Positions 30,886 through 40,014 of a stretch of DNA of 64,000 bases are shown one piece after another. The notes under the pieces were generated by a model. That model worked only from the letters and a program-made list of their open reading frames with translations, was not told the DNA's origin and did not search any database. Position 1 is the first letter of the stretch. Each line of letters begins with the position of its first letter. Source of the DNA: Humidesulfovibrio sp. (GTDB taxonomy: Bacteria; Desulfobacterota; Desulfovibrionia; Desulfovibrionales; Desulfovibrionaceae). The position numbers were made by a program, and so were the translations under genes. Location of the stretch: the NCBI GenBank assembly GCA_031292175.1, contig JARLHQ010000003.1, positions 62,001 through 126,000 of the forward strand. Reading direction: 5' to 3'.

Positions 30886-30914
30886 TTGACAGCCGTCGCG
30901 AGCGGGAATAAATC
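30886..30914 (+). promoter_or_regulatory. Candidate sigma-70-type promoter upstream of metY
   Basis: TTGACA-17 bp-TAAATC. Confidence 0.5.
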
Positions 30915-30960
30915 TATCACGTTGGTAGTGTTTCGCAATGGAGAGACAAAGGAGACAACG

Positions 30961-32301
30961 ATGGCAAACCAGCCGGAAAATTATGGGCTTGGGACATTGG
31001 CCCTGCACGCCGGACAGAGTGACGATTCCGCTACCCACGCCTGCGCCGTGCCCATTTACGCCACGGCCTCCTATAATTTCACCAGTACGGAGCACGCTGC
31101 CGAGCTTTTTGCTTTGAAGGAGCCCGGCAATATCTACTCCCGCCTGACGAATCCCACCAATGACGTGCTGGAAAAGCGCCTCGCGGCTCTGGACGGCAGC
31201 GTGGGCGCGCTCTGCTTCGCCAGCGGCCAGGCGGCCATCACCGCCGCAGTGCTCACCCTGGCCCATGCCGGAGAGAACTTCCTGGCCTCGAAAAGCCTCT
31301 ACGGTGGCACCACCACCCTGTTCAGCCAGACCTTCAAGAAGTTTGGCGTGGAGGCGCGATTCTTCGACGCCTCGAAGCCGGAGCAGATCGCCGCGCTTGC
31401 GGACGGGAACACCCGTTGCGTGTACCTGGAGAGCGTAGGCAACCCCAAGAACGACGTGCCCGATTTCCGCGCCATTGCCGAGGCCGCGCACTCGCTCGGC
31501 GTACCGGTCATCGTGGACAACACCGTGACCACGCCCATGCTGTTCCGGCCCATGGAACACGGCGCGGACATCGTGGTCTACTCCACCACAAAATTCATCG
31601 GCGGCCACGGCGTGCATGTGGGTGGGGCCGTGGTGGACTGCGGCACCTTCCAGTGGGCGGAGGCACCGCAACGCTGGCCGGACTTTGCCGCGCCCGACCC
31701 GGCCTACCACGGCCTGGTGTTCACGGAGGCGCTTAAGCCCTTGGGCAACCTGGCGTACATCGTCCACATGCGTACGCACTGGCTGCGCGACACCGGGGCC
31801 TGCATGAGCCCCTTCGCCGCCTTCCTGTTCCTGCTGGGACTGGAGACCCTACACCTGCGCATGCCGAGGCACTGCGACAACGCGCTCGCCGTGGCCAAGT
31901 GGCTGGCAGCCCATCCGGCCGTGGCCTGGGTGAACTACCCTGGCCTGCCCGGCCACCCGGACCAGGCCAATGTGGAGAAATACCTGCCGCGCGGGGCCGG
32001 GGCCATCATGGGTTTTGGCATCAAGGGTGGCAAGGAGTCGGGGCGGGTCTTCATCGACAACGTGCGCCTGGCCAAACACCTGGCGAACATCGGCGACGCC
32101 AAGACCCTCGTGATCCAGCCCGCCACCACCACGCACCAGCAGTTGACGGACGAGGAGCAGCTGGCCGCGGGCGTGACCCCGGAGTTCATTCGCCTGAGCG
32201 TCGGCCTGGAGGATCTGGCCGACATCCTGGCCGACCTCGACCAGGCCCTGCGCAAGGCCGTGGACTGCGCCGCGTGCGGCTGCGCGGGGGGCCAGGCGTG
32301 A
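30961..32301 (+). CDS. metY: O-acetylhomoserine sulfhydrylase (PLP-dependent)
   Basis: LGTLALHAGQSDDSATHACAVPIYATASYNF; YSTTKFIGGHG PLP lysine motif. Confidence 0.93.
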   Translation: MANQPENYGLGTLALHAGQSDDSATHACAVPIYATASYNFTSTEHAAELFALKEPGNIYSRLTNPTNDVLEKRLAALDGSVGALCFASGQAAITAAVLTLAHAGENFLASKSLYGGTTTLFSQTFKKFGVEARFFDASKPEQIAALADGNTRCVYLESVGNPKNDVPDFRAIAEAAHSLGVPVIVDNTVTTPMLFRPMEHGADIVVYSTTKFIGGHGVHVGGAVVDCGTFQWAEAPQRWPDFAAPDPAYHGLVFTEALKPLGNLAYIVHMRTHWLRDTGACMSPFAAFLFLLGLETLHLRMPRHCDNALAVAKWLAAHPAVAWVNYPGLPGHPDQANVEKYLPRGAGAIMGFGIKGGKESGRVFIDNVRLAKHLANIGDAKTLVIQPATTTHQQLTDEEQLAAGVTPEFIRLSVGLEDLADILADLDQALRKAVDCAACGCAGGQA

Positions 32302-34118
32302 ACGATCCTGTTTTCGACGGCAGCGACGCCGCCAGAAGCGCGGGCGAACTGCCGCATGCCCGTCGCGTGACCCTTGCCGGCCCCCTGGCCTTGAGCCTGG
32401 GCGGGGAGCTGCCGAAGGTCACGGTCTGCTACGAGACTTACGGCCAGCTTTCTCCGGCGCGCGACAACGCGGTGTACATCTGCCACGCCCTTTCCGGCGA
32501 CTCCCACGTGGCGCGGCACGACGCGAACGATGCTCCGGGCTGGTGGGACATCCTCGTAGGTCCGGGCAAGGCCGTGGACACGGACCGCTGTTTCGTCATC
32601 TGCGCCAACGTGCTGGGCGGCTGCAGGGGCACCACCGGACCCGCAAGCACCAACCCGCGCACGGGCAAACCCTATGGCAGCGACTTCCCGCGCATCACCA
32701 TCGCGGACATGGTGGAGACGCAGAGGCGGCTGCTCGACCACCTGGGCGTGGAGCGGCTCAGCGCGGTCATCGGCGGGTCCATGGGCGGCATGATGGCCCT
32801 CACCTGGGCCGTGCGTCACCCGGAACGCGTGGACGCGGCCGTGCTGCTCGCCACCACGCACTGTCTGTCCAGCCAGGCCCTGTCCTTCGACATCGTGGGC
32901 CGCAACGCCATTTTCAAGGACCCCAACTACAACAACGGGCAATACTACGACCAGGACCGCAAGCCCGGCGACGGCCTGGCCATCGCCCGCATGATCGGGC
33001 ACGTGACGTACCTGTCCGACCGCACCATGTCGCGCAAGTTTGACACGGACCGCGAACACCCACGCGACGTGGCCTACGCCTACGAGAAGGAGTTCAGCGT
33101 GGGCTCCTACCTCGCCTACCAGGGCGGACGGTTTGTGGAGCGCTTCGACGCCAACAGCTATGTGACCCTTTCGCTCGCCATGGACCAGTTCAACCTGGGG
33201 CGCGACTATGGCGGCCTGGAGGCGGCCCTGGCGCGGGTCAAAAGCCGGATGCTGGTGGCCAGCTTTCGCACGGACTGGCTGTTCCCCCCGACCCACAGCC
33301 TGCGCATGGTCGACGCCCTCATGGCCGCAGGCAAGGACGTGAGCGCGCTGGAGGTGGACAGCGACTGCGGGCACGACGCGTTTTTGCTGGAGAACGACCT
33401 GCCGGTCTACGGACCGCTCATCCGGGGCTTTCTGGACAGCGGCCGGGAAGGCTGCGCGCAAGGCGCCTCCTGCCCGCAAGTCGACAACGTGCGCAGCATC
33501 TTCTTCCACAACCGGCTCGACCTGACGCGCATCTCCGAACTCATCGCGCCGGGCGCAAGCGTGCTGGACCTGGGCTGCGGCTCGGGCCAGCTCCTTTCAT
33601 GCCTCAGGCAGCGCGGCGGCGGCGCGCTGCTCGGCCTGGAACTCAACCCGCAAGCCATCGTGGATTGCGTGGGCCAGGGCCTGCGGGTGGTGCAGCGCGA
33701 CCTGGACAAAGGCCTGGGCGTGTTCGCCGACGGCCAGTTCGACGTGGTGGTCCTGAGCCAGACCCTGCAGGCCATGCGCCGGCCGGACGTGGTGCTGCGC
33801 GAGATGCTGCGCGTAGGCAGGACGGGCATCGTGAGCTTCCCCAACTTCGCCCACCATGAGGCTGTGCGCCAGCTCGCGGACTTGGGCACCTCGCCGGTCA
33901 CTGAGGGCATGCCCTTCCCCTGGTGGTCCTCGCCGTCCATCCGCTTCTTCAGCATCAAAGACTTCGAGCACCTGTGCCGGAACCTCGGCATCACCGTGCT
34001 GCAACGCATCGCCATCGACACGGCCACAGGCGAGGCTGTCGGCGCGGACTACAACACCCGCGCGGACATGGCCATCTGCGTGTTGGAACGAACGGCCCCC
34101 GCGCCCGCGCGCGGCTAG
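32298..34118 (+). CDS. metX: Fused homoserine O-acetyltransferase (MetX) and MetW-like methyltransferase-fold domain
   Basis: GTG start overlapping metY stop; MetX motifs (CHALSGDSHVA, GGSMGGMMALTWAV, DSDCGHDAFLLE) followed in frame by MetW (LDLGCGSGQLLSCL, DVVVLSQTLQAMRRPDVVLREMLRVG, VSFPNFAHHEAVRQL, PWWSSPSIRFFSIKDFEHLC). Confidence 0.92.
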   Translation: MNDPVFDGSDAARSAGELPHARRVTLAGPLALSLGGELPKVTVCYETYGQLSPARDNAVYICHALSGDSHVARHDANDAPGWWDILVGPGKAVDTDRCFVICANVLGGCRGTTGPASTNPRTGKPYGSDFPRITIADMVETQRRLLDHLGVERLSAVIGGSMGGMMALTWAVRHPERVDAAVLLATTHCLSSQALSFDIVGRNAIFKDPNYNNGQYYDQDRKPGDGLAIARMIGHVTYLSDRTMSRKFDTDREHPRDVAYAYEKEFSVGSYLAYQGGRFVERFDANSYVTLSLAMDQFNLGRDYGGLEAALARVKSRMLVASFRTDWLFPPTHSLRMVDALMAAGKDVSALEVDSDCGHDAFLLENDLPVYGPLIRGFLDSGREGCAQGASCPQVDNVRSIFFHNRLDLTRISELIAPGASVLDLGCGSGQLLSCLRQRGGGALLGLELNPQAIVDCVGQGLRVVQRDLDKGLGVFADGQFDVVVLSQTLQAMRRPDVVLREMLRVGRTGIVSFPNFAHHEAVRQLADLGTSPVTEGMPFPWWSSPSIRFFSIKDFEHLCRNLGITVLQRIAIDTATGEAVGADYNTRADMAICVLERTAPAPARG

Positions 34119-34125
34119 GAGACAT

Positions 34126-34581
34126 ATGCAACTGACGCAACGCTGCCAGTACGCCCTGCGCGCCCTCTTTGAACTGGCCCGCCACGCCGGGGCCAATCCC
34201 GGCGATCCGGTGCTGCCCTCCGGGGAGATCGCCCAGTCCCAGGCCATTCCTAAACGTTTTCTGGACGGCATCCTGCTGGAGCTGCGTCAGGCGGGCTTTG
34301 TGGACTCCCGGCGCGGCAAGGCCGGAGGCTTCTTCCTGGCCCGGTCGGCAAGTGAGATCAGCGTGGGCCAGGTGGTGAGCTTCTACAACGGCCCCATGAC
34401 TCCGGTGGACTGTCGCGAAGGCAGCAAGCAGCCCTGCCCGCTCAAGGGTTGCTGCGTGTTCGAGAGCGTGTGGGACGAGGCCCGCGTCGCCCTGGAGAAC
34501 GTGTACAATGCCATCAGCCTGGCCGAACTCGTGGCCCGCGAACGCCACATCTTCCCGAACGGGGCGCCGGGCAAGGCCTGA
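34126..34581 (+). CDS. Rrf2-family transcriptional regulator
   Basis: MQLTQRCQYALRALFELARH ... IPKRFLDGILLELRQAGFVDSRRGKAGGFFLARSASEIS; Cys-rich CREGSKQPCPLKGCC. Confidence 0.9.
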   Translation: MQLTQRCQYALRALFELARHAGANPGDPVLPSGEIAQSQAIPKRFLDGILLELRQAGFVDSRRGKAGGFFLARSASEISVGQVVSFYNGPMTPVDCREGSKQPCPLKGCCVFESVWDEARVALENVYNAISLAELVARERHIFPNGAPGKA

Positions 34582-34611
34582 AACGCGCGCGAACGCGCCC
34601 TCTTCAACGCG

Positions 34612-34649
34612 AAACGCCCCTGTCCACAATCGCGGACAGGGGCGTTTTC
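34612..34649 (+). terminator. Intrinsic terminator after the Rrf2-family gene
   Basis: AAACGCCCCTGTCC ... GGACAGGGGCGTTT 14-bp stem followed by TC. Confidence 0.8.
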
Positions 34650-34685
34650 TCTGCCTGGGGTGGCCAGGCGGAGGCTCCTGCGCGG

Positions 34686-35360
34686 CTAGTCGTCCCAATC
34701 CAGCCCAACGAGGTCAAGGACGCCCGGCCCATGCACCCCGCGCACGAGCACCAGCTCAATGTCCGCCGTGCTGGAGGGCCCGGTGATGAGGTTCAGGCAG
34801 GCGGGCAGCTTGCCGTTCACGCTGTGCCGGACCAGAAGCGCCGGCAGGTACGATACGTCGGGCAGCAGTGCGCGCCTGGGCACCAGGATAACACTGGCGG
34901 GCGGCAGGAGTGAGGCCGCGCGGTGCTGTCCCGGCGCGGCCACCAGGACCATGCTGCCGGACTCAATGAGTGCGCCGTGGGCCAGCGCCAGCCCCAGGTC
35001 GGCCTGGGCCAGCTCCTGGCAGCAACCCGGGGCCAGCCGCGTCAGGCTGGACAAGGCCTCGTCCAGGCCGAGCCCATCCAGGGCCGTGTCCCAGCGGGTA
35101 TATGTGGAGGCGTGGCGCTCGCGGGCGATGTCCGCCACATGCTTGGCGGCCTCGGCGCGGGTGCCAGCCATGCGCAGACGCACCTCCAGGGGGGCCAGCA
35201 CGGCGGCCAAGCGCTCCCAGGCGTCTCCGGACACGGAATCCGTCACGGAAACAGACGCGGGTCGGGCTGGCGGCGCGGGTACGGCAAAGGGCGCTGCGGC
35301 CACGCCCTTGCGCAGGGTCGCCAGAATGGCGGCGCGGGATTCTGTTGCGGCGCCGGACAT
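34686..35360 (-). CDS. lutC: LUD-domain protein, LutC-like
   Basis: 224 aa LUD domain (ASVILVPRRALLPDVSYLPALLV; GPSSTADIELVLVRGVHGPG). Confidence 0.85.
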   Translation of the reverse strand: MSGAATESRAAILATLRKGVAAAPFAVPAPPARPASVSVTDSVSGDAWERLAAVLAPLEVRLRMAGTRAEAAKHVADIARERHASTYTRWDTALDGLGLDEALSSLTRLAPGCCQELAQADLGLALAHGALIESGSMVLVAAPGQHRAASLLPPASVILVPRRALLPDVSYLPALLVRHSVNGKLPACLNLITGPSSTADIELVLVRGVHGPGVLDLVGLDWDD

Positions 35361-36754
35361 CAGGAACGCTCCTTTTGGGTCTTCTTGCGGCGCCGGGCGG
35401 TGAATGGTGTTTTGAGTTCCGGTGGGCGGCGCGAGTCCACAAACCTGGACAGTCCGGGCAACCCGGGCAGCCGCGCCAGGAGATCCAGCCGGGGATCAAC
35501 CGCGCGGGCCGCGCCCACGGCCATGCGGTAGGCCAGGGGGTGCCGGGCGAGGAGGGCGTGCGCCGCGCCGATGGGGTTGCCACCTCCCCCGGCCGTGCGC
35601 TCGCGCAGGGCCAACATGAGCTTCGGGTGGTCGATGGACAAGGGACAGGTGCGCTTGCACGCCCCGCACAAGGTGCAGCCGAAGGGCAGGTCGCGCGTCT
35701 CGCTCCGGGGCAGAAGAAGCGAGGACAGCAGCGTGCCGATGGGACCGGAGTATATCCAGCCGTAGGCGTGGCCGCCAATGGTCTGGTACACCGGGCAGAC
35801 GTTCAGGCAGGCGCCGCAGCGGAAGCAGGCCAGGGCCTCGCGCAGGACGGGATCGGCCAGGACCTCGGAGCGGCCGTTGTCCAGGATCACAAGATGCATC
35901 TCTCGCGCGCCGTCGGTTTCCCCCTCCCCGCGCGGGCCGGTGAGCACGGACACATAGGAGGACATCCTCTGGCCAGTGGCGCTGCGGGGCAGCACGCGCA
36001 GCAGGTCCGCGGCGTCCTCCATGGTGGCCACGACCTTCTCCAGACTCATAAGGGCCACATGCACACGCGGGCAGGTGGTGGACATGCGGATGTTGCCCTC
36101 GTTCTCCACCAGGATGACGCTGCCGGTCTCAGCCACGGCCATGTTCGCGCCGGTGACCCCCATGTCCGCGCTCAGAAACTTCTCGCGCAGGGCGCGCCGG
36201 GCCAGAAGCGTCAGCTCCGGAATGCTCTCGCCGTGCAGGTTCAACTTCTCGGCGAAGAGTTCCACCACGTCCTGGCGGGACTTATGCACCGCGGGCGCAA
36301 TGATGTGCGAGGGCGGCTCCCCGGCCAACTGCACAATGAACTCGCCGAGGTCCGTTTCCCACACCTCGGCCCCGGTTTCCTCCAGGGCGGGGTTCAGGGC
36401 GACCTCCTCGGTGACCATGCTCTTGCCCTTCACGATGACGCGCGCGCTCGCGGCCTTGGCGATGCCCACGATGATGGCGCGGGCCTCAGCGGCGTCGGCC
36501 GCCCAGTGGACTATCGTTCCAGCGGCAATGGCGTTCGCCTCCAACTGCTCCAGCAACTCCGGCAGGCGCGAGAGGGCGTTCAGACGAGCGGCGCGGGCGC
36601 GGGCGAAATGCGCGTCGCGGCCTTCGAAGGTCTCAAGGGAGGCCTGCCGCTTGCTCTGAAAATACCGGGTGGTGTGGTCCAGCACGGCGCGCAGGTTCAC
36701 GTCGCGGCAGGCACGCGCACTCGACTGGCGGAAGTGGCGGGTGGTTACTTCCAC
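35360..36754 (-). CDS. lutB: LutB-like iron-sulfur protein with LUD domain
   Basis: LUD domain plus CFRCGACLNVCPVYQTIGGHAYGWIYSGPIG and CTLCGACKRTCPLSID. Confidence 0.9.
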   Translation of the reverse strand: MEVTTRHFRQSSARACRDVNLRAVLDHTTRYFQSKRQASLETFEGRDAHFARARAARLNALSRLPELLEQLEANAIAAGTIVHWAADAAEARAIIVGIAKAASARVIVKGKSMVTEEVALNPALEETGAEVWETDLGEFIVQLAGEPPSHIIAPAVHKSRQDVVELFAEKLNLHGESIPELTLLARRALREKFLSADMGVTGANMAVAETGSVILVENEGNIRMSTTCPRVHVALMSLEKVVATMEDAADLLRVLPRSATGQRMSSYVSVLTGPRGEGETDGAREMHLVILDNGRSEVLADPVLREALACFRCGACLNVCPVYQTIGGHAYGWIYSGPIGTLLSSLLLPRSETRDLPFGCTLCGACKRTCPLSIDHPKLMLALRERTAGGGGNPIGAAHALLARHPLAYRMAVGAARAVDPRLDLLARLPGLPGLSRFVDSRRPPELKTPFTARRRKKTQKERS

Positions 36755-37491
36755 GGCGGCGTCTCCTTCTTGAGCCCGGCCGCCAGCACCTGGGCCACAT
36801 GCAGGGCGGGCAGGGGGCGGCCCAGGCGCGCCAGATGCCCGCTGATGTTCATGAGGCAGCTGGGCTCGGCGCTGACCAGGATGTCCGGCTCAAGGGCCAG
36901 GATCTCGCGGCACTTGTCCTCCACGAGGGCCTCGGACACGGCGGTGAACTGCAGGCTGAAGATGCCGCCAAAACCGCAGCAGCGGTCCGGGCGCTCGGCC
37001 TCCACCAGGGTCAGGCCGCGCACGCCGCGCAAGAGCTTGCGCGGGGCCTCGGCGCCATCGTCCGTCTGGTCTTGCAACTGGCACGAGCCGTGGTAACAGG
37101 CGCGCGTGGCGAGCTCCGCGCCCAGGCTGTCCGCGCCGGGCAGACCGGCCACAAATTCACAGAACTCGAAGGTCCGCATGGCCAGATCCAGGGCGCGGGA
37201 GTGTTCGCTGGTCCCAGGGGCGAAGAGCGCCGGGTAGGTGCGGACCATCTTCGCGCAGGACCCGGACGGGCAGACCACGGGTCCGGGCGCGGCGAAGACG
37301 TCCAGGTACCGGGCGGCGAGCCTGCGGGCGTTCTTGAGGTCGCCGGTCTTATAAGCCAACTGGCCGCAGCAGGTCTGGCCTGCGGGATGGCGGACCTCGA
37401 CGTTCAGGTGTTCCAGGACCGCCACCACGGCCTCGGCGGCCTCGGGTTGGCAATCCTCCACCAGACAGGGGACGAACAGATGTGCATGCAT
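36745..37491 (-). CDS. lutA: LutA-like Fe-S oxidoreductase (CCG domains)
   Basis: CGQLAYKTGD, YHGSCQLQ, CCGFGGIFS, SAEPSCLMNISG CCG-type motifs. Confidence 0.9.
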   Translation of the reverse strand: MHAHLFVPCLVEDCQPEAAEAVVAVLEHLNVEVRHPAGQTCCGQLAYKTGDLKNARRLAARYLDVFAAPGPVVCPSGSCAKMVRTYPALFAPGTSEHSRALDLAMRTFEFCEFVAGLPGADSLGAELATRACYHGSCQLQDQTDDGAEAPRKLLRGVRGLTLVEAERPDRCCGFGGIFSLQFTAVSEALVEDKCREILALEPDILVSAEPSCLMNISGHLARLGRPLPALHVAQVLAAGLKKETPPWK

Positions 37492-37598
37492 GGGCTGGGC
37501 TTACGCCCCGTCGTGGCGGCTGGCAAGGGGCTTCGCCAGGGCGTTTCCGGCAGACCGGCCGTCGTTGAAGTCCGGCCGGAATTCCCGTACCACGGAGC

Positions 37599-39041
37599 AT
37601 GGGCATGCGAGCAATCTTTCTTTCGGCGCGCGACCGGCTGCGCGCGGAGTTCGCTTCGCGTCTGGCGCGCGACACCCTGGTCGTATTCTTTTTCAGCGGA
37701 TTCGGCCGGGCCGTGGCCCTGGGCAAAGAGATGCTCGTGGCCGCGTTCTTCGGCGTGGGCGGGCTGCTCGACGCCTACGTGCTGGCCTTCCTCATCCCCT
37801 CGCTGCTCGTAAACATGTTCGGAGCCTCCTTCGCGTCGGCGCTCATCCCGGCCCTGGGCGGGGCTTCGGAAAAAAATGGCGCGGGCCAAGCGGGCGGCCG
37901 CCTGCTCGGCCGCGCACTCCTGGCCCAAGCCGCGCTCGTGGCGCTGACGGCCCTGGTCCTGGCGCTGCTCCCGGTCCAGGCCCTGCGTCTTTTGGCCCCG
38001 CTCCTCACGCCGGAGCGCCTGGCCCTGGTCAAGGCCATGCAGACCACACTCCTGCCCCTGTTTCTTCTGGGCAGCCTGTCCCAGACCCTGGCCGCCAGCG
38101 TCAATTACCGCGGCAATTTCAGGGGGCCGGCCCTCGCCTCCACCCTGAACGCGCTGGCAACCATCCTGGTCATCGCACTCTTGCACAGCACCCTGGGCAT
38201 ACAGGCCCTGGTGGCGGGCGTGGACGCCGGCGCGGCGCTGGAATTTTGCATCTTGGCCTGGCTCCTGCGCCGTGCTTGGGGCGGACTCTTCCACCGCCCT
38301 ACGGAGCCGCCCAATCAAACCCGCCAGACACACCAGACCAGACCAGACCGCCCGGGCGGCCCGGTCGCCCGGGGCCAGCGAGGCTTCCTGCGCGCCCTGC
38401 TGCGCGACTGGTTTATGCTGGCCCTGGGCGCAAGCACCCTGGCCGTGGCCGCCTTCGTGGACAACCTCATCGCCTCCACCCTGGGCGAAGGCTCGGTCTC
38501 GGCCCTGAGTTACGCCTGGAAGCTGCCCTCCGGCTTCGCCACCCTGCTGGGGCTGACGCTTTCCACAGTGCTCCTGCCCTACTTCACGGGCATCGTGCAC
38601 CACGCCCCAGCCGGTCAGCTGGCCCTCGCCAGCCGCCGCATCGTCAAGCGGCTCCTGCTCGTGTGTACACCCCTGGCCGTGGCCGGAGCTCTGGCCTCGC
38701 CGCTGCTCGTGGCCCTGCTGTTCCAGCGCGGCCGCTTTGACGCCCAGGCGGCCAGCCTCGTCTCCGTGGTGCAGGCCTGCTATTTCACGCAGCTGCCCTT
38801 CTACCTTCTGTGCATCGTGACGCAGCGGATGCTCCAGGCCCTGTCACAATTCCGTTTTCTTCTGTTGCTCCAGACCGGGCTGGTGCTGCTGAACGCCCTT
38901 ACCAGCTACATCTTCAGCCGCGCCGTCGGTATCGCAGGCATCGCCCTGTCCTCGACCCTCATGTTCGCGCTCACGGCCGGGATCTCGCTCTGGGCCATCC
39001 GACGACAGCTCCACGTCCGGGCGCAAAGGACGGCGGCATGA
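37599..39041 (+). CDS. MurJ/MviN-like lipid flippase
   Basis: VVFFFSGFGRAVALGKEMLVAAFFGVGGLLDAYVLAFLIPSLLVNMFGASFASALIPAL; polytopic. Confidence 0.83.
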   Translation: MGMRAIFLSARDRLRAEFASRLARDTLVVFFFSGFGRAVALGKEMLVAAFFGVGGLLDAYVLAFLIPSLLVNMFGASFASALIPALGGASEKNGAGQAGGRLLGRALLAQAALVALTALVLALLPVQALRLLAPLLTPERLALVKAMQTTLLPLFLLGSLSQTLAASVNYRGNFRGPALASTLNALATILVIALLHSTLGIQALVAGVDAGAALEFCILAWLLRRAWGGLFHRPTEPPNQTRQTHQTRPDRPGGPVARGQRGFLRALLRDWFMLALGASTLAVAAFVDNLIASTLGEGSVSALSYAWKLPSGFATLLGLTLSTVLLPYFTGIVHHAPAGQLALASRRIVKRLLLVCTPLAVAGALASPLLVALLFQRGRFDAQAASLVSVVQACYFTQLPFYLLCIVTQRMLQALSQFRFLLLLQTGLVLLNALTSYIFSRAVGIAGIALSSTLMFALTAGISLWAIRRQLHVRAQRTAA

Positions 39042-39892
39042 CCCGCAACACCGCACCCGGCCCAGAGCCCTGCCCTCGACCTGGGCTGACCCAGGACAAG
39101 GCGGGCGCGGGCTACTGGCGCGACGTCTGGCTGCGTGAGGCTCCGGAGCCCGTCGACCTGGACGACGCAACCCTGCGCAATCACATCAATCTGCGGCTGG
39201 GCCGATTCTTCACCCGGCATCTGCCCCCGGCGCGGCCGGGCCAAATACTGCTGGAGGCGGGCTGCGGAGCCTCCGCGTGGCTGCCGGTGTTCGCCCGGCG
39301 CTTCGGCTACCAAGTCATGGGTGTGGATTATTCCGAGCAGGGCTGCGGCCTGGCCCAAGCGGTGCTGCGCAAGGCCAGGGTACCGGGCGAGATCCTGCGG
39401 GCCGACCTTTTCGCCTCGCCGGCAAAGCTGCGGGGCCGAGCGGATGTGGTTTTCAGCCAAGGCCTGGTGGAACACTTCACGCCCACCAGCGGTGTGCTGG
39501 AACGGCTGGCCTGGCTGACTCGGCCAGGCGGGCTGGTGCTCACACTGGTTCCGAACATGCGCGGGCTCACGGGCCTGTTGCAGCGGCTGATGGACAAGCG
39601 CATTTACGACCTGCACGTCCCGCTTACGCCCGCCGCCCTGGCCAGGGCGCACCGGGCCTGTGGCCTAATGCCAGAGGCCTGGGGACACCTGGGCACCTTG
39701 AACCTGGGCGTGATCAATTGCTCCCGCTGGGCACGCACCCCCCTGGCCCATCGCGCCCTGACCCTGGCCCTGGGTGCGCCCTCCCTGGCCGTGTGGCAGC
39801 TGGAGCGGCTCTTCAAGGCCGAGTGGCCAAGCAACCTCGCGTCGCCACTGGTGTACTGCGTGGCGCGCAAGCCCTGCGAAGACGGCTTATGA
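39038..39892 (+). CDS. Class I SAM-dependent methyltransferase
   Basis: ILLEAGCGASAWLPVFARRFGYQVMGVDYSEQGC; VVFSQGLVEHF. Confidence 0.87.
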   Translation: MTRNTAPGPEPCPRPGLTQDKAGAGYWRDVWLREAPEPVDLDDATLRNHINLRLGRFFTRHLPPARPGQILLEAGCGASAWLPVFARRFGYQVMGVDYSEQGCGLAQAVLRKARVPGEILRADLFASPAKLRGRADVVFSQGLVEHFTPTSGVLERLAWLTRPGGLVLTLVPNMRGLTGLLQRLMDKRIYDLHVPLTPAALARAHRACGLMPEAWGHLGTLNLGVINCSRWARTPLAHRALTLALGAPSLAVWQLERLFKAEWPSNLASPLVYCVARKPCEDGL

Positions 39893-40014
39893 ACGGCGGG
39901 GCGCCGCCGCTGGCGCGCTTCGGTCTTGAGATCGCGCCGCGCCTGTGGGAAGGTTCGCCTCGGCCTACGCTGCAGGACGAGTAAACGAAAATCCACCGGG
40001 AGAACAACGCGGGC

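Noticed and set aside
34970-37096. 708-aa + ORF antisense to lutBC-like genes
   Set aside because: Arg/Pro/Gly-rich shadow; reverse strand has LUD and Fe-S motifs
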